A stretch of 64,000 bases of DNA from Halosimplex aquaticum (GTDB taxonomy: Archaea > Halobacteriota > Halobacteria > Halobacteriales > Haloarculaceae): the NCBI RefSeq assembly GCF_028747785.1, contig NZ_CP118158.1, positions 248,001 to 312,000 of the forward strand, in the 5' to 3' direction. The notes beneath the pieces are model-generated. The model was not told where the DNA came from and searched no databases. It saw only the letters and a program-made list of their open reading frames with translations. The translations under genes and the position numbers were made by a program. Positions 1 to 9,062 of this stretch are shown piece by piece. How positions within the stretch are numbered: the first letter of the stretch is position 1; every line of letters begins with the position of its first letter.

Positions 1-1
1 C

Positions 2-184
2 GACTGGTTCGCCGTGAACGCCCTCGGCGGACAAGGCGGACGGGACTACTGGGTTGTCGATCTCCTGACCGTAGTCAGCGTCCCCGTGTACCTGTTCGTC
101 GTTTTCAGGTTGTTCTCCGGGGAGTACCCGAGTCCAGGCGGGAGAGCGGGCAAGTACGTAGATTTGGGCGACGACCTGCTGTAA
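2..184 (+). CDS. C-terminal end of a membrane protein (5' end outside window)
   Basis: An open frame runs in from the left edge and ends in TAA at 182-184, giving about 60 residues. It holds one clear hydrophobic helix (WVVDLLTVVSVPVYLFVVF) followed by a short basic/acidic tail ending in LGDDLL. The composition and TM-then-short-tail layout look like the end of a real polytopic haloarchaeal membrane protein, but the family cannot be named from this piece. It is the only reading of the first 200 bases with protein-like composition. Confidence 0.5.
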   Translation, partial: DWFAVNALGGQGGRDYWVVDLLTVVSVPVYLFVVFRLFSGEYPSPGGRAGKYVDLGDDLL

Positions 185-307
185 CTCGGATCCGCGTCGA
201 TCGCGGCGATTGTACGGTACCCTCGCTGCTGTTCAGTTCGCATCTGTACTGAACAGGTGTTCCACGAAGGAATGTGAGGAAAGAAACCGAACCGATTGAG
301 GAATTAG

Positions 308-583
308 TTATTCGTCGTCGAGCCGGAGATCGTCCGCTTCAAGGTTGCCAGCGAGGTAGTCGCGGCCCTTCTGATTCATTGCATAGTAACCTTTGTTTTC
401 GTCCACTTTTTCGAGCAACCCGCGTTTTTCGAGATTCCTCATACGGCGTGCTACTGTCTCGTGGCTCTTCTCAATGACAGATAGCCGGTCGTGAAGATTG
501 AACCAGATCAGGGCTGGAGAGAGAACGAGGCCATCATCCTGGTCAGCGAAAAATTCCAGGATCGCATCGTCTACCTCGTTCAT
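308..583 (-). CDS. PhiH1-repressor-like winged-helix regulator
   Basis: A 91-residue acidic protein beginning MNEVDDAILEFF. The order is a short N-terminal helix, a winged-helix core (LSPALIWFNLHDRLSVIEKS, then VARRMRNLEKRGLLEKV) and a wing ending KGYYAMNQKGRDYL, the pattern of the small PhiH1 repressor-like proteins common on haloarchaeal plasmids and proviruses. An upstream in-frame Met (at 604) would add seven residues; I chose the inner one because homology-like sequence starts there. A relative lies at 38678-38938. It probably binds its own promoter region or that of nearby mobile genes; the target is not visible. Confidence 0.8.
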   Translation of the reverse strand: MNEVDDAILEFFADQDDGLVLSPALIWFNLHDRLSVIEKSHETVARRMRNLEKRGLLEKVDENKGYYAMNQKGRDYLAGNLEADDLRLDDE

Positions 584-1024
584 GCCTGCCACTCGCGGAC
601 GCATACCCGCGAGTCTTCCGCTACCCCGATAGTTGCACCGGTCGGTTCTGTGAGTGAATGCATACGGGTTGGTTTTGACATATACGACACAAGGTTGAAA
701 TAGATGGCACAAAAGTGGGGTTGTAAGAGTGACTTCCCGGTCGGGTGCGAGTTGGTTGCGAGAAAGAGTCGGTGGCCGACGACCCTACGCGCCGGCCGGG
801 GTGTCGCTCTCGCGAGCGAACACATGACGACAGGAAACGCGCGCTGGCTTAAGCCAGGATGTTTGAGGTATCGAACCACCACCACTTTCACAGACGGCTC
901 AGCCGCTCACGTGGGTAGAATCAGAGGGTTATTGCAGGCGAGTAACCAGTTTCGGCAGTTTCACTTTCACCACACGCGTCTGGATTTCCCCTTTTACATC
1001 CCGGATGTTCAGTCCCGGTCGGCT
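584..1024. other. Intergenic region between the PhiH1-like gene and the integrase module
   Basis: About 440 bases with no convincing coding frame. It must hold the promoter of the minus-strand regulator (AT-richer stretch around 655-705) and that of the plus-strand zinc protein/integrase pair (AT-richer stretch around 925-1000). No long repeat or attachment-site duplicate was found by eye. Confidence 0.4.
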
Positions 1025-1291
1025 ATGTCGGAAGATGAGAAGAAGACCGTCCGAATCGAAGACCGCCACGACCGCTGGCGGTTCACCTGTCCCCGCGGGC
1101 ACCGCTCCTGGGAGCCCACGAACCACCATTTCTGGTGTTCGAAGTGCGCCAGCGTCGAGGGCGTCGATGGCGTCTTCAACGAACTCCTCGACCGGCGGAG
1201 CGGTGACCTGCTCCAGCGCGACGAGGTGCGCCTGCTGACACCTGTCGGTCCCTACGACCGAGATCTCGACCGAACGGGAGGGCCCGCATGA
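1025..1291 (+). CDS. Small zinc-finger protein upstream of integrase
   Basis: An 88-residue protein starting MSEDEKKTVRIEDRHDRW. Residues about 20-40 carry C-P-x-G-H and C-x2-C spacing (FTCPRGHRSW, then FWCSKCA), a likely single zinc site. Its last codons overlap the start of the integrase (ATGA-type overlap at 1288-1291), so the two are translationally coupled. Small zinc proteins of this type often precede XerC/D-like integrases in haloarchaea; a role as an accessory to recombination is inference. Confidence 0.75.
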   Translation: MSEDEKKTVRIEDRHDRWRFTCPRGHRSWEPTNHHFWCSKCASVEGVDGVFNELLDRRSGDLLQRDEVRLLTPVGPYDRDLDRTGGPA

Positions 1292-1813
1292 GCGAAGACG
1301 ACTTGGCACCTCTCCCGCCGGAGGAAGGCATCAAGCGGTTCCTCCGGCACCACGAACCCTCCGTCCGAGAGAGTACGATTCGGAACGCGCGGACGCGACT
1401 CCGGTTCTTCAACGAGTGGTGTGAGGCACGGGAGATCGAGAATCTGAACAACCTTACTGGGCGCGACCTCGCAGACTTCGTGGCCTGGCGTCGGGGCGAC
1501 ATTGCCGCCCTGACGCTCCAGAAGCAACTCAGTACGATCCGCGAGGCGCTTCGGTACTGGGCCGACATCGAGGGCGTCCGCGATGGGCTGGCTGAGAAAG
1601 TCCACGCGCCCGAGCTGCCCGACGGCGCCAAGAGTCGGGACGTTCACCTGAAAGCCGACCGCGCCGACGAGACCCTCTCGTACCTGCGGGAGCACCACTA
1701 CGCTAGCCGCGACCACGTGGTGATGCTCATCCTCTGGCGAACGGGGATGCGCCGGTCGGCGCTCCGTTCCCTCGACGTGACCGACCTGCGGCCCGACGAC
1801 CAGGCGCTCGTTT
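1288..1813 (+). pseudogene. Tyrosine recombinase/integrase, truncated by IS copy A
   Basis: The N-terminal SAM-like core-binding domain (about residues 10-100, including TRLRFFNEWCEAREI and LQKQLSTIREALRYW) and the start of the catalytic domain are present. The first catalytic Arg of the R-K-H-R-H/W-Y set is plausibly in LWRTGMRRSALRSL near residue 152. The frame runs straight into the insertion sequence at 1814 and stops on its first bases, so the remaining catalytic residues including the nucleophilic Tyr are missing. The gene cannot make an active recombinase; it marks the former edge of an integrative element. No continuation is found on the other side of the IS. Confidence 0.85.
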
Positions 1814-2882
1814 GAGGGTGTCATAGAATCCATCTCATACCGTGATGACGGTGCTTCCCGGATTGTCACCTCGTTCGTAGTTGGTGACGGCGACGACGAG
1901 TCGAACGCAGAGCGCAAGGAACACCTGCGCTCGGGCGTGGACGCGGCCTCGGGCGCGTAGCGTCCCGAGGCCGCAGTCCTTGACCGCATCGTTCGTTCGC
2001 TCGACCTGACTCCGGCGGTTGTACGTCTCGTCTAGGATCGACTGTTTGAGCTGAATCTCGTCACTGTGTTTCTCGATGCGGTCTTCGACTCTGTACTTGA
2101 TATTGAGCGGATCGTCGGTGTTTCGCGGGTTGTACGGGGCGATTGGCACGACTCCTGCGGTCAGCAGGAGGTCGTGCCAGTCGAGCGTGTCGTAGGCGCT
2201 GTCACCGAGCATCCAGATCGGCTGGGCGACGGCGAGCGCGTCACGGGTGACGCGCATCGCCGTCTCTTCTGCGGCTTGTTTGCTCTCGGTGAACTCGGCT
2301 GCAATCGGGATCTTTGCGCCGGTTGAGACGATCGTACAGCCGTAGCCGTAATAGTACTCCTCAGCGGTTGGGTCGTAGTTCTTCGACGCATCTGGGTCGG
2401 ATGGCATCGCTCGCACGTCCGTCGAATCGATTCGGTAGGTCATGTCGAGCAGGCCGCGGGCGGCGGCCTGCTCGACGAGGTGGTCGAAGACTTCGTCGAC
2501 GACGTGTTCGAGGTCGGTGAGGAAGCGATCGACCGCGTCTCTTGAGGGCGGTCGATCGAAGCCACAGCTGAGCCAGACGACCGTGTTCTGGAGTTCTCGT
2601 GTGACCGGGCGAATGCCGTAGATGTCCTTGTAGTAGCAGTGGAGGAACGCTCGGAAGAGTTCTGGTGGGTGGTGGTCTCGTGTTCGCCCCCGGCGAGCGG
2701 GGGCGAACACGTCGAACTCGCTGAAAAAGTCGAACTCAAGATGCTCGAACAACGCGAGCGTCTCGGTAGCCACGACATTGAAGAACTCGTCGATAGAACC
2801 CTCTTCTTGCAGGGTGCTGGCGCTCGTAGACACAGTTCCAACACCCTGCGTCCTCGTGTGTGAGGCTTTCTATGACACCCTC
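1814..2882 (-). mobile_element. IS copy A, ISH11-like IS5-type element, 1069 bp
   Basis: Bounded by perfect 15-bp inverted repeats GAGGGTGTCATAGAA / TTCTATGACACCCTC and holding one full transposase gene on the minus strand. It matches copies at 37392-38460 and 55313-56380. The flanks do not show a target duplication (CTCGTTT on the left, CGCTATC on the right), unlike copy C. One flank is a truncated integrase and the other a truncated transporter, so this copy sits on a rearrangement junction. The ISH11 assignment rests on remembered length (about 1068 bp), 15-bp ends and 7-bp duplications, and is tentative. Confidence 0.9.
1835..2833 (-). CDS. IS5/IS4-superfamily DDE transposase (copy A)
   Basis: 332 residues, intact. 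The DDE/RNase H-like core shows the first Asp in TYRIDSTDVRAMP (about residue 135), the second in MLGDSAYDT (about 210) and a perfect Y-x2-R-x3-E-x6-K signature in YNRRSQVERTNDAVK (about 272-286), the hallmark of the IS4/IS5 superfamily. The protein is identical to that of copy B, so copies A and B diverged very recently. It would act in cis on the 15-bp ends of the element. Confidence 0.93.
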   Translation of the reverse strand: MSTSASTLQEEGSIDEFFNVVATETLALFEHLEFDFFSEFDVFAPARRGRTRDHHPPELFRAFLHCYYKDIYGIRPVTRELQNTVVWLSCGFDRPPSRDAVDRFLTDLEHVVDEVFDHLVEQAAARGLLDMTYRIDSTDVRAMPSDPDASKNYDPTAEEYYYGYGCTIVSTGAKIPIAAEFTESKQAAEETAMRVTRDALAVAQPIWMLGDSAYDTLDWHDLLLTAGVVPIAPYNPRNTDDPLNIKYRVEDRIEKHSDEIQLKQSILDETYNRRSQVERTNDAVKDCGLGTLRARGRVHARAQVFLALCVRLVVAVTNYERGDNPGSTVITV

Positions 2883-3644
2883 CGCTATCAGCAACATCGT
2901 CAACCCGACGATCCCGAAAATGACCGTAAGAGCGTACGCACTCATCAATTCGAGGCAATGACTTGATCCGGCACAGAGCGCGATTATCTCGAACTCTTCT
3001 TCGTGTGCGAACCCAAGGAGAAAGGCGAACCACGCGATACCGAACAAGCCGCGGTCAGCTGCCTCATCAAGGTCGTCGTGCGAGTGCGAGTGAGAGTGGC
3101 CCACGATGAATGGGAAATATCCTTTCAGTCGGTCAAGCGGTCCCTCACCGCCTCCGCTATGTGAATGACCGTCGTCGTTGTCGTGTGAATGGTGGTTGTG
3201 ATCGTGCCCATGCCCGGAATCATCGTCATGATCATGTGAATGGTCGTGGTCATGGTCACTGCGCGAATGGTCATGATCGCCATCGTGAGTGCCGGTTGAG
3301 TGGCCGTAACGATACTCATGGATTCCGAGCGCGATGAGCAAGATACCAGCGACCACGCTAACTGGCCCTCCGAGGAATATATTCCAGATGAGGTGAATCG
3401 GCTCATTGATCTGTGTGAGATTGAAATAATTCTTTGCGTAGAAGAACACCGCCACCATTGCGATACTGCTGATGAGGTGTCCGATCCCGAGGATGAAACT
3501 CGCTGCGAATCCGTATACCCACTTATTCGTCTGGTCGAGCGCGTAGGAGGCGGCGACAGGCCAACCGTGCCCCGGTTCGATGCCGTGGACGGCACCGAGT
3601 GCGACCGCTCCGAGAAGGAGCCCGAGTGCCTCACCGTGTAACAT
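2883..3644 (-). pseudogene. NicO/RcnA-type nickel-cobalt transporter, 3' end lost to IS copy A
   Basis: 254 residues remain from the start at 3644. The N-terminus has the NicO-like helix motif HGIEPGHGWPVA, further TM helices follow, and a very His/Asp-rich cytoplasmic loop lies about residues 115-190 (repeated DHDHSHDHD-like runs), typical of RcnA-like Ni/Co exporters. A second helix bundle begins with LGFAHEEEFEIIALCAG before the frame runs into the IS at 2882. The last TM helix or helices are replaced by IS-derived sequence, so function is doubtful. It is divergent from a NikR-like regulator with a shared 102-bp promoter region, supporting a nickel role. Confidence 0.8.
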
Positions 3645-3694
3645 CTGTGAGAGAGTCGGCCGAGAACGTGGATAACGGTTGTTAATACCGAATC

Positions 3695-3719
3695 GGTGGT
3701 TCCGTCATACGGAGCCACC
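3695..3719. promoter_or_regulatory. Candidate NikR operator between nicO-like and nikR-like genes
   Basis: An imperfect inverted repeat GGTGGTTCCG-TCATA-CGGAGCCACC (10-bp arms, one mismatch, 5-bp spacer) lies in the middle of the divergent promoter region. It ends 27 bases before the NikR-like start codon, so it would overlap the TATA-box position of a leaderless transcript. Its placement fits an autoregulatory NikR site controlling both genes; the binding is inferred, not shown. Confidence 0.45.
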
Positions 3720-3746
3720 TTGTGACTGCACTGCGAGAATAGGTGT

Positions 3747-4142
3747 ATGCGAACGAGCTTCAACATCCCTGACGAGGTTGTCGAAGAGTTCGACCGGGTG
3801 TGGCAAGAGCAAGAGATTGAAAACCGGTCGCGGGCAGTCAGAGAAGCGATGCTGGAGTACATCGAAGCACACTCGCGCCTCGAAGAGACAGCGGGCGAAG
3901 TCGTCGCCCTCATCGCCTTCGACTATCGCCATCACGACGTCATAGGAGACCTCCACGCGGTTCAACACGAGTATCAGGATGTGATCGATACGACGAGTCA
4001 TACGCATCACGGCGAGTGGTGTCTAGAATCACTGTTCTGTCGGGGACCAGCCGATCGAGTCCGAGAACTAACCTATCGGCTCCGCGACTTCGACGGCGTT
4101 CGCCGTGTGAAGGTGATGGTCATCCGCGGAGAGGGAGAGTAA
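3747..4142 (+). CDS. nikR: NikR-like nickel-responsive ribbon-helix-helix regulator
   Basis: 131 residues. Residues 1-45 form a CopG/ribbon-helix-helix DNA-binding domain (MRTSFNIPDEVVEEFDRVW, then RSRAVREAMLEYIEAH). Residues about 50-131 resemble the ACT-like NikR ligand domain, with candidate metal ligands in the sequence SHTHHGEWCLE. In E. coli NikR the ligands follow H-x-H-x5-C; here H-T-H is followed by only four residues before Cys, so coordination may differ or use the next His. It is divergent from the NicO-like gene and followed by a metal ATPase, and probably senses nickel or cobalt and represses the exporter promoter. Confidence 0.8.
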   Translation: MRTSFNIPDEVVEEFDRVWQEQEIENRSRAVREAMLEYIEAHSRLEETAGEVVALIAFDYRHHDVIGDLHAVQHEYQDVIDTTSHTHHGEWCLESLFCRGPADRVRELTYRLRDFDGVRRVKVMVIRGEGE

Positions 4143-4234
4143 GAAGACATCGATAGTATCTACTGGTACCGAGATTTGACGGCCAGGGAGTAATCAGACT
4201 TGGACGCGTAGGTCCGAGTAACTGAGGAACCGCA

Positions 4235-6481
4235 ATGGACGACCACGAACATCACAGTGATGACCACCGTGACGATGAAGATCTCCAAACTGAGTCAATC
4301 ACGGAGGAAGGGCAGGTTCAGGACGACGAAGTCCGGACAGAACAATCGATTCTAGAAGACGAAGCCGATGCTGACGAAGCCGGGCGGCAGGTCGAAGAAC
4401 AGTTTGAGCACCGGGGCCACGCAGGGATGAACCAGGGAGGCCACGGGGACCACGGTGGGGGCGGGATGCACGAGGGCCACGAACAGATGTTCCGCCGCCG
4501 ATTCTTCGTCTCGACACTCCTCTCGATTCCCGTCCTCCTGTACAGCGAGGCCCTCCAAGAGTGGCTCGGATTCTCTGTTCCGGCGTTCCCCGGAAGCGAG
4601 TGGATCAACCCCGTCTTCGCAGTGATCGTCTTCGCCTACGGTGGCGTCCCGTTTCTCCGGATGGCCGTCCCGGAACTTCGGGACCGGTCACCGGGCATGA
4701 TGACGCTCATTTCGATGGCGATCACTGTCGCGTTCGTCTACAGCCTGGCTACCGTCATCGTCCCCGCACAGTCGGCGTTCTTTTGGGAACTTGTGACCCT
4801 GATCGACATCATGCTTCTCGGGCATTGGATCGAGATGCGGAGCGTCCGCCGTGCTTCCAGTGCACTTGACGAGCTTGCCAAGTTGATTCCGGACACTGCT
4901 GAACGCATCACCGAGAGTGGCGACACCGAGGAGGTTCCCGTGAGCGAACTCGACGAGAGTGATCTCGTTCTCGTGCGCCCTGGCGCGAATGTCCCTACCG
5001 ACGGCGTCGTTGAGGAGGGTGACTCCGACGTCAACGAGGCGATGATCACTGGAGAATCACGTCCCGTCTCGAAAGAGCCCGGTGACGAAGTAATCGGCGG
5101 AACGATCAACGGAGACGGCAGTCTCCGGGTCCGAGTTACTGCGACGGGGGACGACACTGCCCTCGCAGGAATCATGCGCCTCGTCGAAGAGGCCCAACAA
5201 AGCAAATCCCGGACCCAAATGCTCGCCGACCGGGCTGCCGGGTGGCTATTCTACGTCGCGGTGGCCTCGGCGGCAGTTACGGCGGCGGCGTGGACGGTCG
5301 CCACGACGTTCGGTGCGCCCGTCATCGAACGTGCAGTCACTGTCCTCGTGATCGCCTGCCCCCACGCACTCGGACTCGCCATCCCCTTGGTCGTCGCCAT
5401 CAACACGTCACTCGCTGCTCGAAACGGCATGCTCGTTCGTGATCGGATTGCCATGGAACAGGCACGCGACCTGGACACCATCGTCTTCGACAAGACGGGG
5501 ACACTCACGGAAGGAGAGCAAGGAGTCGTGGAGATTGAGACTGTCGATGACGTCACCGAGGACGAGGCGTTGGCACTTGCAGCCGCTGTCGAGGGCGACT
5601 CGGAGCACATGATAGCAGAAGCCATCCGCGACGCGTCGGATGAACGCGGCGTCGCTGTACAGAATGCGAGCGGATTCGAGGCGATAAAGGGTCGTGGCGT
5701 TCGGGCGTCGGTAGCCGGAGAAACGGTGTACGTCGGCGGGCCGAACCTCCTCGCACAACTCGATAGTGAGGTACCCTCTGAACTCACGGAGTTCGCCGAC
5801 CGTGCCGGTGAGAATGCACAGACAGTCGTCTACCTCGTTCGTGATGAAGAGCCGATTGCAGCCTTCTCACTGGCGGACGTGATACGAGAGGAGAGCTACC
5901 GAGTCGTAGACGCCTTGCACGAACTCGGTATCGAGGTAGCGATGTTGACCGGCGATTCCGAAGACGTTGCCCACGCCGTCGCCGAAGAACTCGGAATAGA
6001 CACAGTCTTCGCAGAAATACTGCCGGAGGATAAGGACAAGAAGGTCAGTGAACTTCAAGAGCAGGGTAAACTGGTCGCAATGGTCGGTGACGGCGTCAAC
6101 GACGCTCCAGCCCTAACACGAGCTGACATCGGTATCGCCATCGGGAGCGGGACGGACGTCGCTGTCCAATCAGCGGATATCATCCTCGTCCAAAATAATC
6201 CGCTCGACGTTGTCCGACTCGTGAAACTCAGCAAGGCCAGCTACCGAAAGATGCAGGAGAATCTCGTGTGGGCGGCGGGTTACAACGTATTCGCCATCCC
6301 GCTCGCCGCGGGCATCCTCGCGCCCGTCGGAATCCTGCTCTCCCCCGCCGTCGGTGCACTCCTGATGTCGCTTAGTACTGTTATCGTCGCAATCAACGCA
6401 CAGTTCCTCCGACGAGTCGATCTGGACCTTTCGTCGCTTTCCGGGGTCGCTCCGTCCGGGAGTGCTCCGCCGGCCGACTAA
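4235..6481 (+). CDS. copB: P1B-type heavy-metal ATPase of the CopB (CPH) class
   Basis: 748 residues. A His/Gly/Asp-rich N-terminus (about 1-85) replaces the usual CxxC heavy-metal domains. Eight TM helices are expected. The actuator TGES is near residue 272, the ion-channel motif CPHALG near 375, the phosphorylated DKTGTLTEG Asp near 419, and the hinge GDGVNDAP near 620. The CPH rather than CPC motif and the His-rich tail point to the P1B-3 subclass, which exports Cu(II)/Cu(I) or Ag(I) from the cytoplasm. It follows the NikR-like gene by 92 bp and precedes a YtkA-like protein, forming a metal-resistance island. Metal specificity is inferred. Confidence 0.9.
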   Translation: MDDHEHHSDDHRDDEDLQTESITEEGQVQDDEVRTEQSILEDEADADEAGRQVEEQFEHRGHAGMNQGGHGDHGGGGMHEGHEQMFRRRFFVSTLLSIPVLLYSEALQEWLGFSVPAFPGSEWINPVFAVIVFAYGGVPFLRMAVPELRDRSPGMMTLISMAITVAFVYSLATVIVPAQSAFFWELVTLIDIMLLGHWIEMRSVRRASSALDELAKLIPDTAERITESGDTEEVPVSELDESDLVLVRPGANVPTDGVVEEGDSDVNEAMITGESRPVSKEPGDEVIGGTINGDGSLRVRVTATGDDTALAGIMRLVEEAQQSKSRTQMLADRAAGWLFYVAVASAAVTAAAWTVATTFGAPVIERAVTVLVIACPHALGLAIPLVVAINTSLAARNGMLVRDRIAMEQARDLDTIVFDKTGTLTEGEQGVVEIETVDDVTEDEALALAAAVEGDSEHMIAEAIRDASDERGVAVQNASGFEAIKGRGVRASVAGETVYVGGPNLLAQLDSEVPSELTEFADRAGENAQTVVYLVRDEEPIAAFSLADVIREESYRVVDALHELGIEVAMLTGDSEDVAHAVAEELGIDTVFAEILPEDKDKKVSELQEQGKLVAMVGDGVNDAPALTRADIGIAIGSGTDVAVQSADIILVQNNPLDVVRLVKLSKASYRKMQENLVWAAGYNVFAIPLAAGILAPVGILLSPAVGALLMSLSTVIVAINAQFLRRVDLDLSSLSGVAPSGSAPPAD

Positions 6482-6657
6482 CCGTAGATCACATAGCTCT
6501 TCGACTGCCTCGCCTGCAGGGAGACCGGGAGTAAGCGGGTTCGAAACTACAGCTCCCTGGAATCCATAGATTCGTAGCAGTTCTTGGTGACAACACTGTA
6601 TGCTGAACTCCTTCGGAGCGGAACAAGATAGTAGACGATTGCGGACGTACGTTCCGT

Positions 6658-7446
6658 ATGGCCGACGACCACCACGATTCCGACCCTGCGGCGAATAACC
6701 ACGGTAACGGCACTTCTCACGGATACACTGATGCAGGTAGTCATTCGCAACCAGGTGGACTAAGCGTCGCCGCGAATGGGCTCCAACTTGAGGTGTCCGG
6801 GACACGTATCGATCCCGAGAAGCCTCACGAGTGGACGTATCGAGTGCGCACCGAGGCCGGGGACGTGGTCACAGACTTTAAAGAAACACACGACCAACTC
6901 GCTCACTTAATTCTCGTCCGCCGTGACCTCACTCGCTTCCAGCATCTCCATCCAACACTGGCCGACGACGGGACGTGGTCAGTGGAGTTTAGCCTCCCGG
7001 ATCCTGGAGTCTATCGGGCATTCGTCGATGTACTCGTAGATGGACAGCCAACGACACTCGGTGTAGACATGCTGTCGTCGGGTTCGGCTCAGTACGAAGG
7101 CCGTCCTCAGTCCACGCGTGAGGCTGAGATCGAAGGGTACACTGTCGAACTCGCCTCGGAGCAAATCACCGCTGGTGAGACGGCCGATATCGAGTTTGAA
7201 GTGCGCAAGGACGGGGATGTCGCTCATCTTGATCCGTATCTCGGCGCACTCGGCCATCTAGTTGCGCTTCGAGACGGAGATCTCGCATATCTCCACGTTC
7301 ATCCTGAAGGGACGGCCCCGGAGGACGGTATCGTTCGGTTTGCTGTTCGGTTTCCTACCACTGGCCGATACCGGTTCTTCTTACAGGCGAAGCCCGATGG
7401 GGAGCTGATTACTACATCTTTCGACGTACGAGCCGGGGAAGACTAG
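6658..7446 (+). CDS. YtkA-like copper-associated protein
   Basis: 262 residues with a His-rich N-terminus (MADDHHDSDPAANNHGNG) and two beta-rich repeats. The motifs LAHLILVRRDLTRFQHLHP (about 79-97) and LGHLVALRDGDLAYLHVHP (about 198-216) are duplicated His-containing strands typical of YtkA/FixH-like domains found beside copper P-type ATPases. No signal peptide or membrane anchor is visible, so it is probably cytoplasmic unless the start is wrong. It probably binds or buffers copper for the ATPase encoded 176 bp upstream; the exact role is unknown. Confidence 0.7.
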   Translation: MADDHHDSDPAANNHGNGTSHGYTDAGSHSQPGGLSVAANGLQLEVSGTRIDPEKPHEWTYRVRTEAGDVVTDFKETHDQLAHLILVRRDLTRFQHLHPTLADDGTWSVEFSLPDPGVYRAFVDVLVDGQPTTLGVDMLSSGSAQYEGRPQSTREAEIEGYTVELASEQITAGETADIEFEVRKDGDVAHLDPYLGALGHLVALRDGDLAYLHVHPEGTAPEDGIVRFAVRFPTTGRYRFFLQAKPDGELITTSFDVRAGED

Positions 7447-7673
7447 CCTCGCGTGGAACGGACCACATCGCGCCCATGGAATGGCCGGGCAGCCAACGAA
7501 TTACGTGGTTGAATTACCGACATGTCTCACTGGAACGACGATCTCTTTATGAGATACGCGCTGTGAATTCAACGCGGCCGCTGATTCATCTCAGTACTCC
7601 CCAATTAGCACATGTATTAAAGTATGGAATAGTTGATGCCCAAACACTTCTGTGTGCGCGTCTTAGGGTCACT

Positions 7674-8432
7674 ATGGAGGCAAGTGATGCAAAAGATAGT
7701 GTCAGGAGTACCGACCTCGGAATATCGCCGAATAGGCTCGCCAGAATCGCTGGTTTCCTGCATCTGAGTCTCATTCCAGTCGGGGTTTTCGGGATATTAT
7801 ATGTCCCTTCAACACTTTTTGTGCCCGGTGATATAGCAACGACAGCCAGTAATATTGCAGCTAATGAATCGTTGTTTCGACTGAGTATCGTGAGTGCTCT
7901 CCTCGCTCAGGTAATCAATATATTCGTGGTAATTCTCTTGTACAAGTTACTGAAGCCAGTCAGTAAGAACCTTGCCTCGCTTATGGTCATCTTCCTCTTA
8001 CTTGGCGTCCCAATAGCTATGCTCAATGAGCTCACTCACTATGCTACATTGCTCCTTGTGAGCGGATCGGAGTATTCCGCGAGCTTCACAACCGAACAGT
8101 CACAAGGCCTAGCGTCTCTCTTCCTTGATTTACACCAGCATGGGATCTTTATTGCTCAGATATTTTGGGGGCTGTGGCTACTCCCAATGGGACTCTTAGT
8201 GTACAAGTCCGGCTTCATTCCACGAGTCTTGGGAGTCCTGCTGGTGATCGGCGGACTTGGCTACATGATCGATTCGTTCATATTCTTCTTGGCCCCTAGT
8301 TTTGGTATCACCTTCACTGACTTCACATTCATTGGGGAATTGCTATTTCCCCTCTGGCTTTTGATCAAGGGTGTAAATGCCGAAAGGTGGGAAGAGAGTG
8401 CGTTTGAATCTCCCCAAGTCGTCGGGGGCTAG
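7674..8432 (+). CDS. DUF4386-type membrane protein
   Basis: 252 residues from the Met at 7674; the open frame extends further upstream but that part (7476-7673) is AT-rich and not protein-like. About six TM helices are visible (for example GFLHLSLIPVGVFGILY, LLAQVINIFVVILLY, LGVLLVIGGLGYMIDSF). The pattern, including NESLFRLSI after the first long loop and a final FIGELLFPLWLLIKG, matches the DUF4386 family, whose function is unknown. Codon use is less GC-rich than the flanking metal genes, suggesting separate acquisition. Confidence 0.75.
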   Translation: MEASDAKDSVRSTDLGISPNRLARIAGFLHLSLIPVGVFGILYVPSTLFVPGDIATTASNIAANESLFRLSIVSALLAQVINIFVVILLYKLLKPVSKNLASLMVIFLLLGVPIAMLNELTHYATLLLVSGSEYSASFTTEQSQGLASLFLDLHQHGIFIAQIFWGLWLLPMGLLVYKSGFIPRVLGVLLVIGGLGYMIDSFIFFLAPSFGITFTDFTFIGELLFPLWLLIKGVNAERWEESAFESPQVVGG

Positions 8433-8692
8433 AGGGAGTAGGACCCAAGCAAGCGGTCATCGTTTGAATCGTTGATTGTAAGGGAGTATTGCGGGGCACC
8501 AGAACTGAGATCTTCGCACGTGAACTTGTCATCTTGTTATCGAGACTTCGACGTGTAATGAGGGGTATTTTGCTGAAATCGACTGTAATCCAGCAGACCT
8601 GATTAATATTGTCGGTAATATGATGGAATGATGGTTTAGTCATCTATCGTATAGTGGTTTTCGACACAATAGTGTCTACTAGTAGTTTCTGA

Positions 8693-9062
8693 ATGTGGAA
8701 CGCCCACATGCCGTTCATCAGCTTCCGCGACCGCCCGGTGAGCATCGACGAAGGGTCGCGGGAGGTCTGGCTGCCCCACGAGACCGGCGTGTCGCTCACG
8801 ACTCGCGACCACCAGGACGAGTACAAGCGCGTGACGATGACCGACCTCATGACCGAGACCAACTATCTGAATCCCGACGTGGAGCTCATCGCGGAGATCA
8901 ACACGCCGGAGAGCTTCGAGACGTTCGCGGAGGTTCTCAACACCGGCCACGGGGTGATCGGGACGACTCACGCCGCAGACGTGGAGACGCTCGTCAACCG
9001 GGTCGTCGAGCAGAACGTCCCGACGTATCTCCTCGACGAGATCGACCTCGTTGTGTTCCACG
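8693..9062 (+). pseudogene. Fragment of a type II/IV secretion ATPase (ArlI/PilB3 class)
   Basis: An internal piece of a GspE-superfamily ATPase. It starts abruptly at MPFISFRDRPVSIDEGSREV and continues through VTMTDLMTETNYLNPDV, the Asp-/Walker-B-side ELIAEINTPESFETFAEV, and the conserved GHGVIGTTHAADVETLVNR, ending near TYLLDEIDLVVFH before the reading becomes unrelated. The upstream N-terminal region with Walker A and the downstream C-terminus are absent on both sides. It is a remnant of a pilus or archaellum assembly ATPase gene, not a functional gene. Confidence 0.8.

Noticed and set aside
3125..3337. Frames opposite the NicO-like His-rich loop
   Set aside because: They are antisense readings of CAT/GAT-rich repeats encoding the His/Asp loop.
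7476..7673. N-terminal extension of the DUF4386 protein
   Set aside because: The extension lacks homology-like or signal-peptide features, and the DNA looks like a promoter region.
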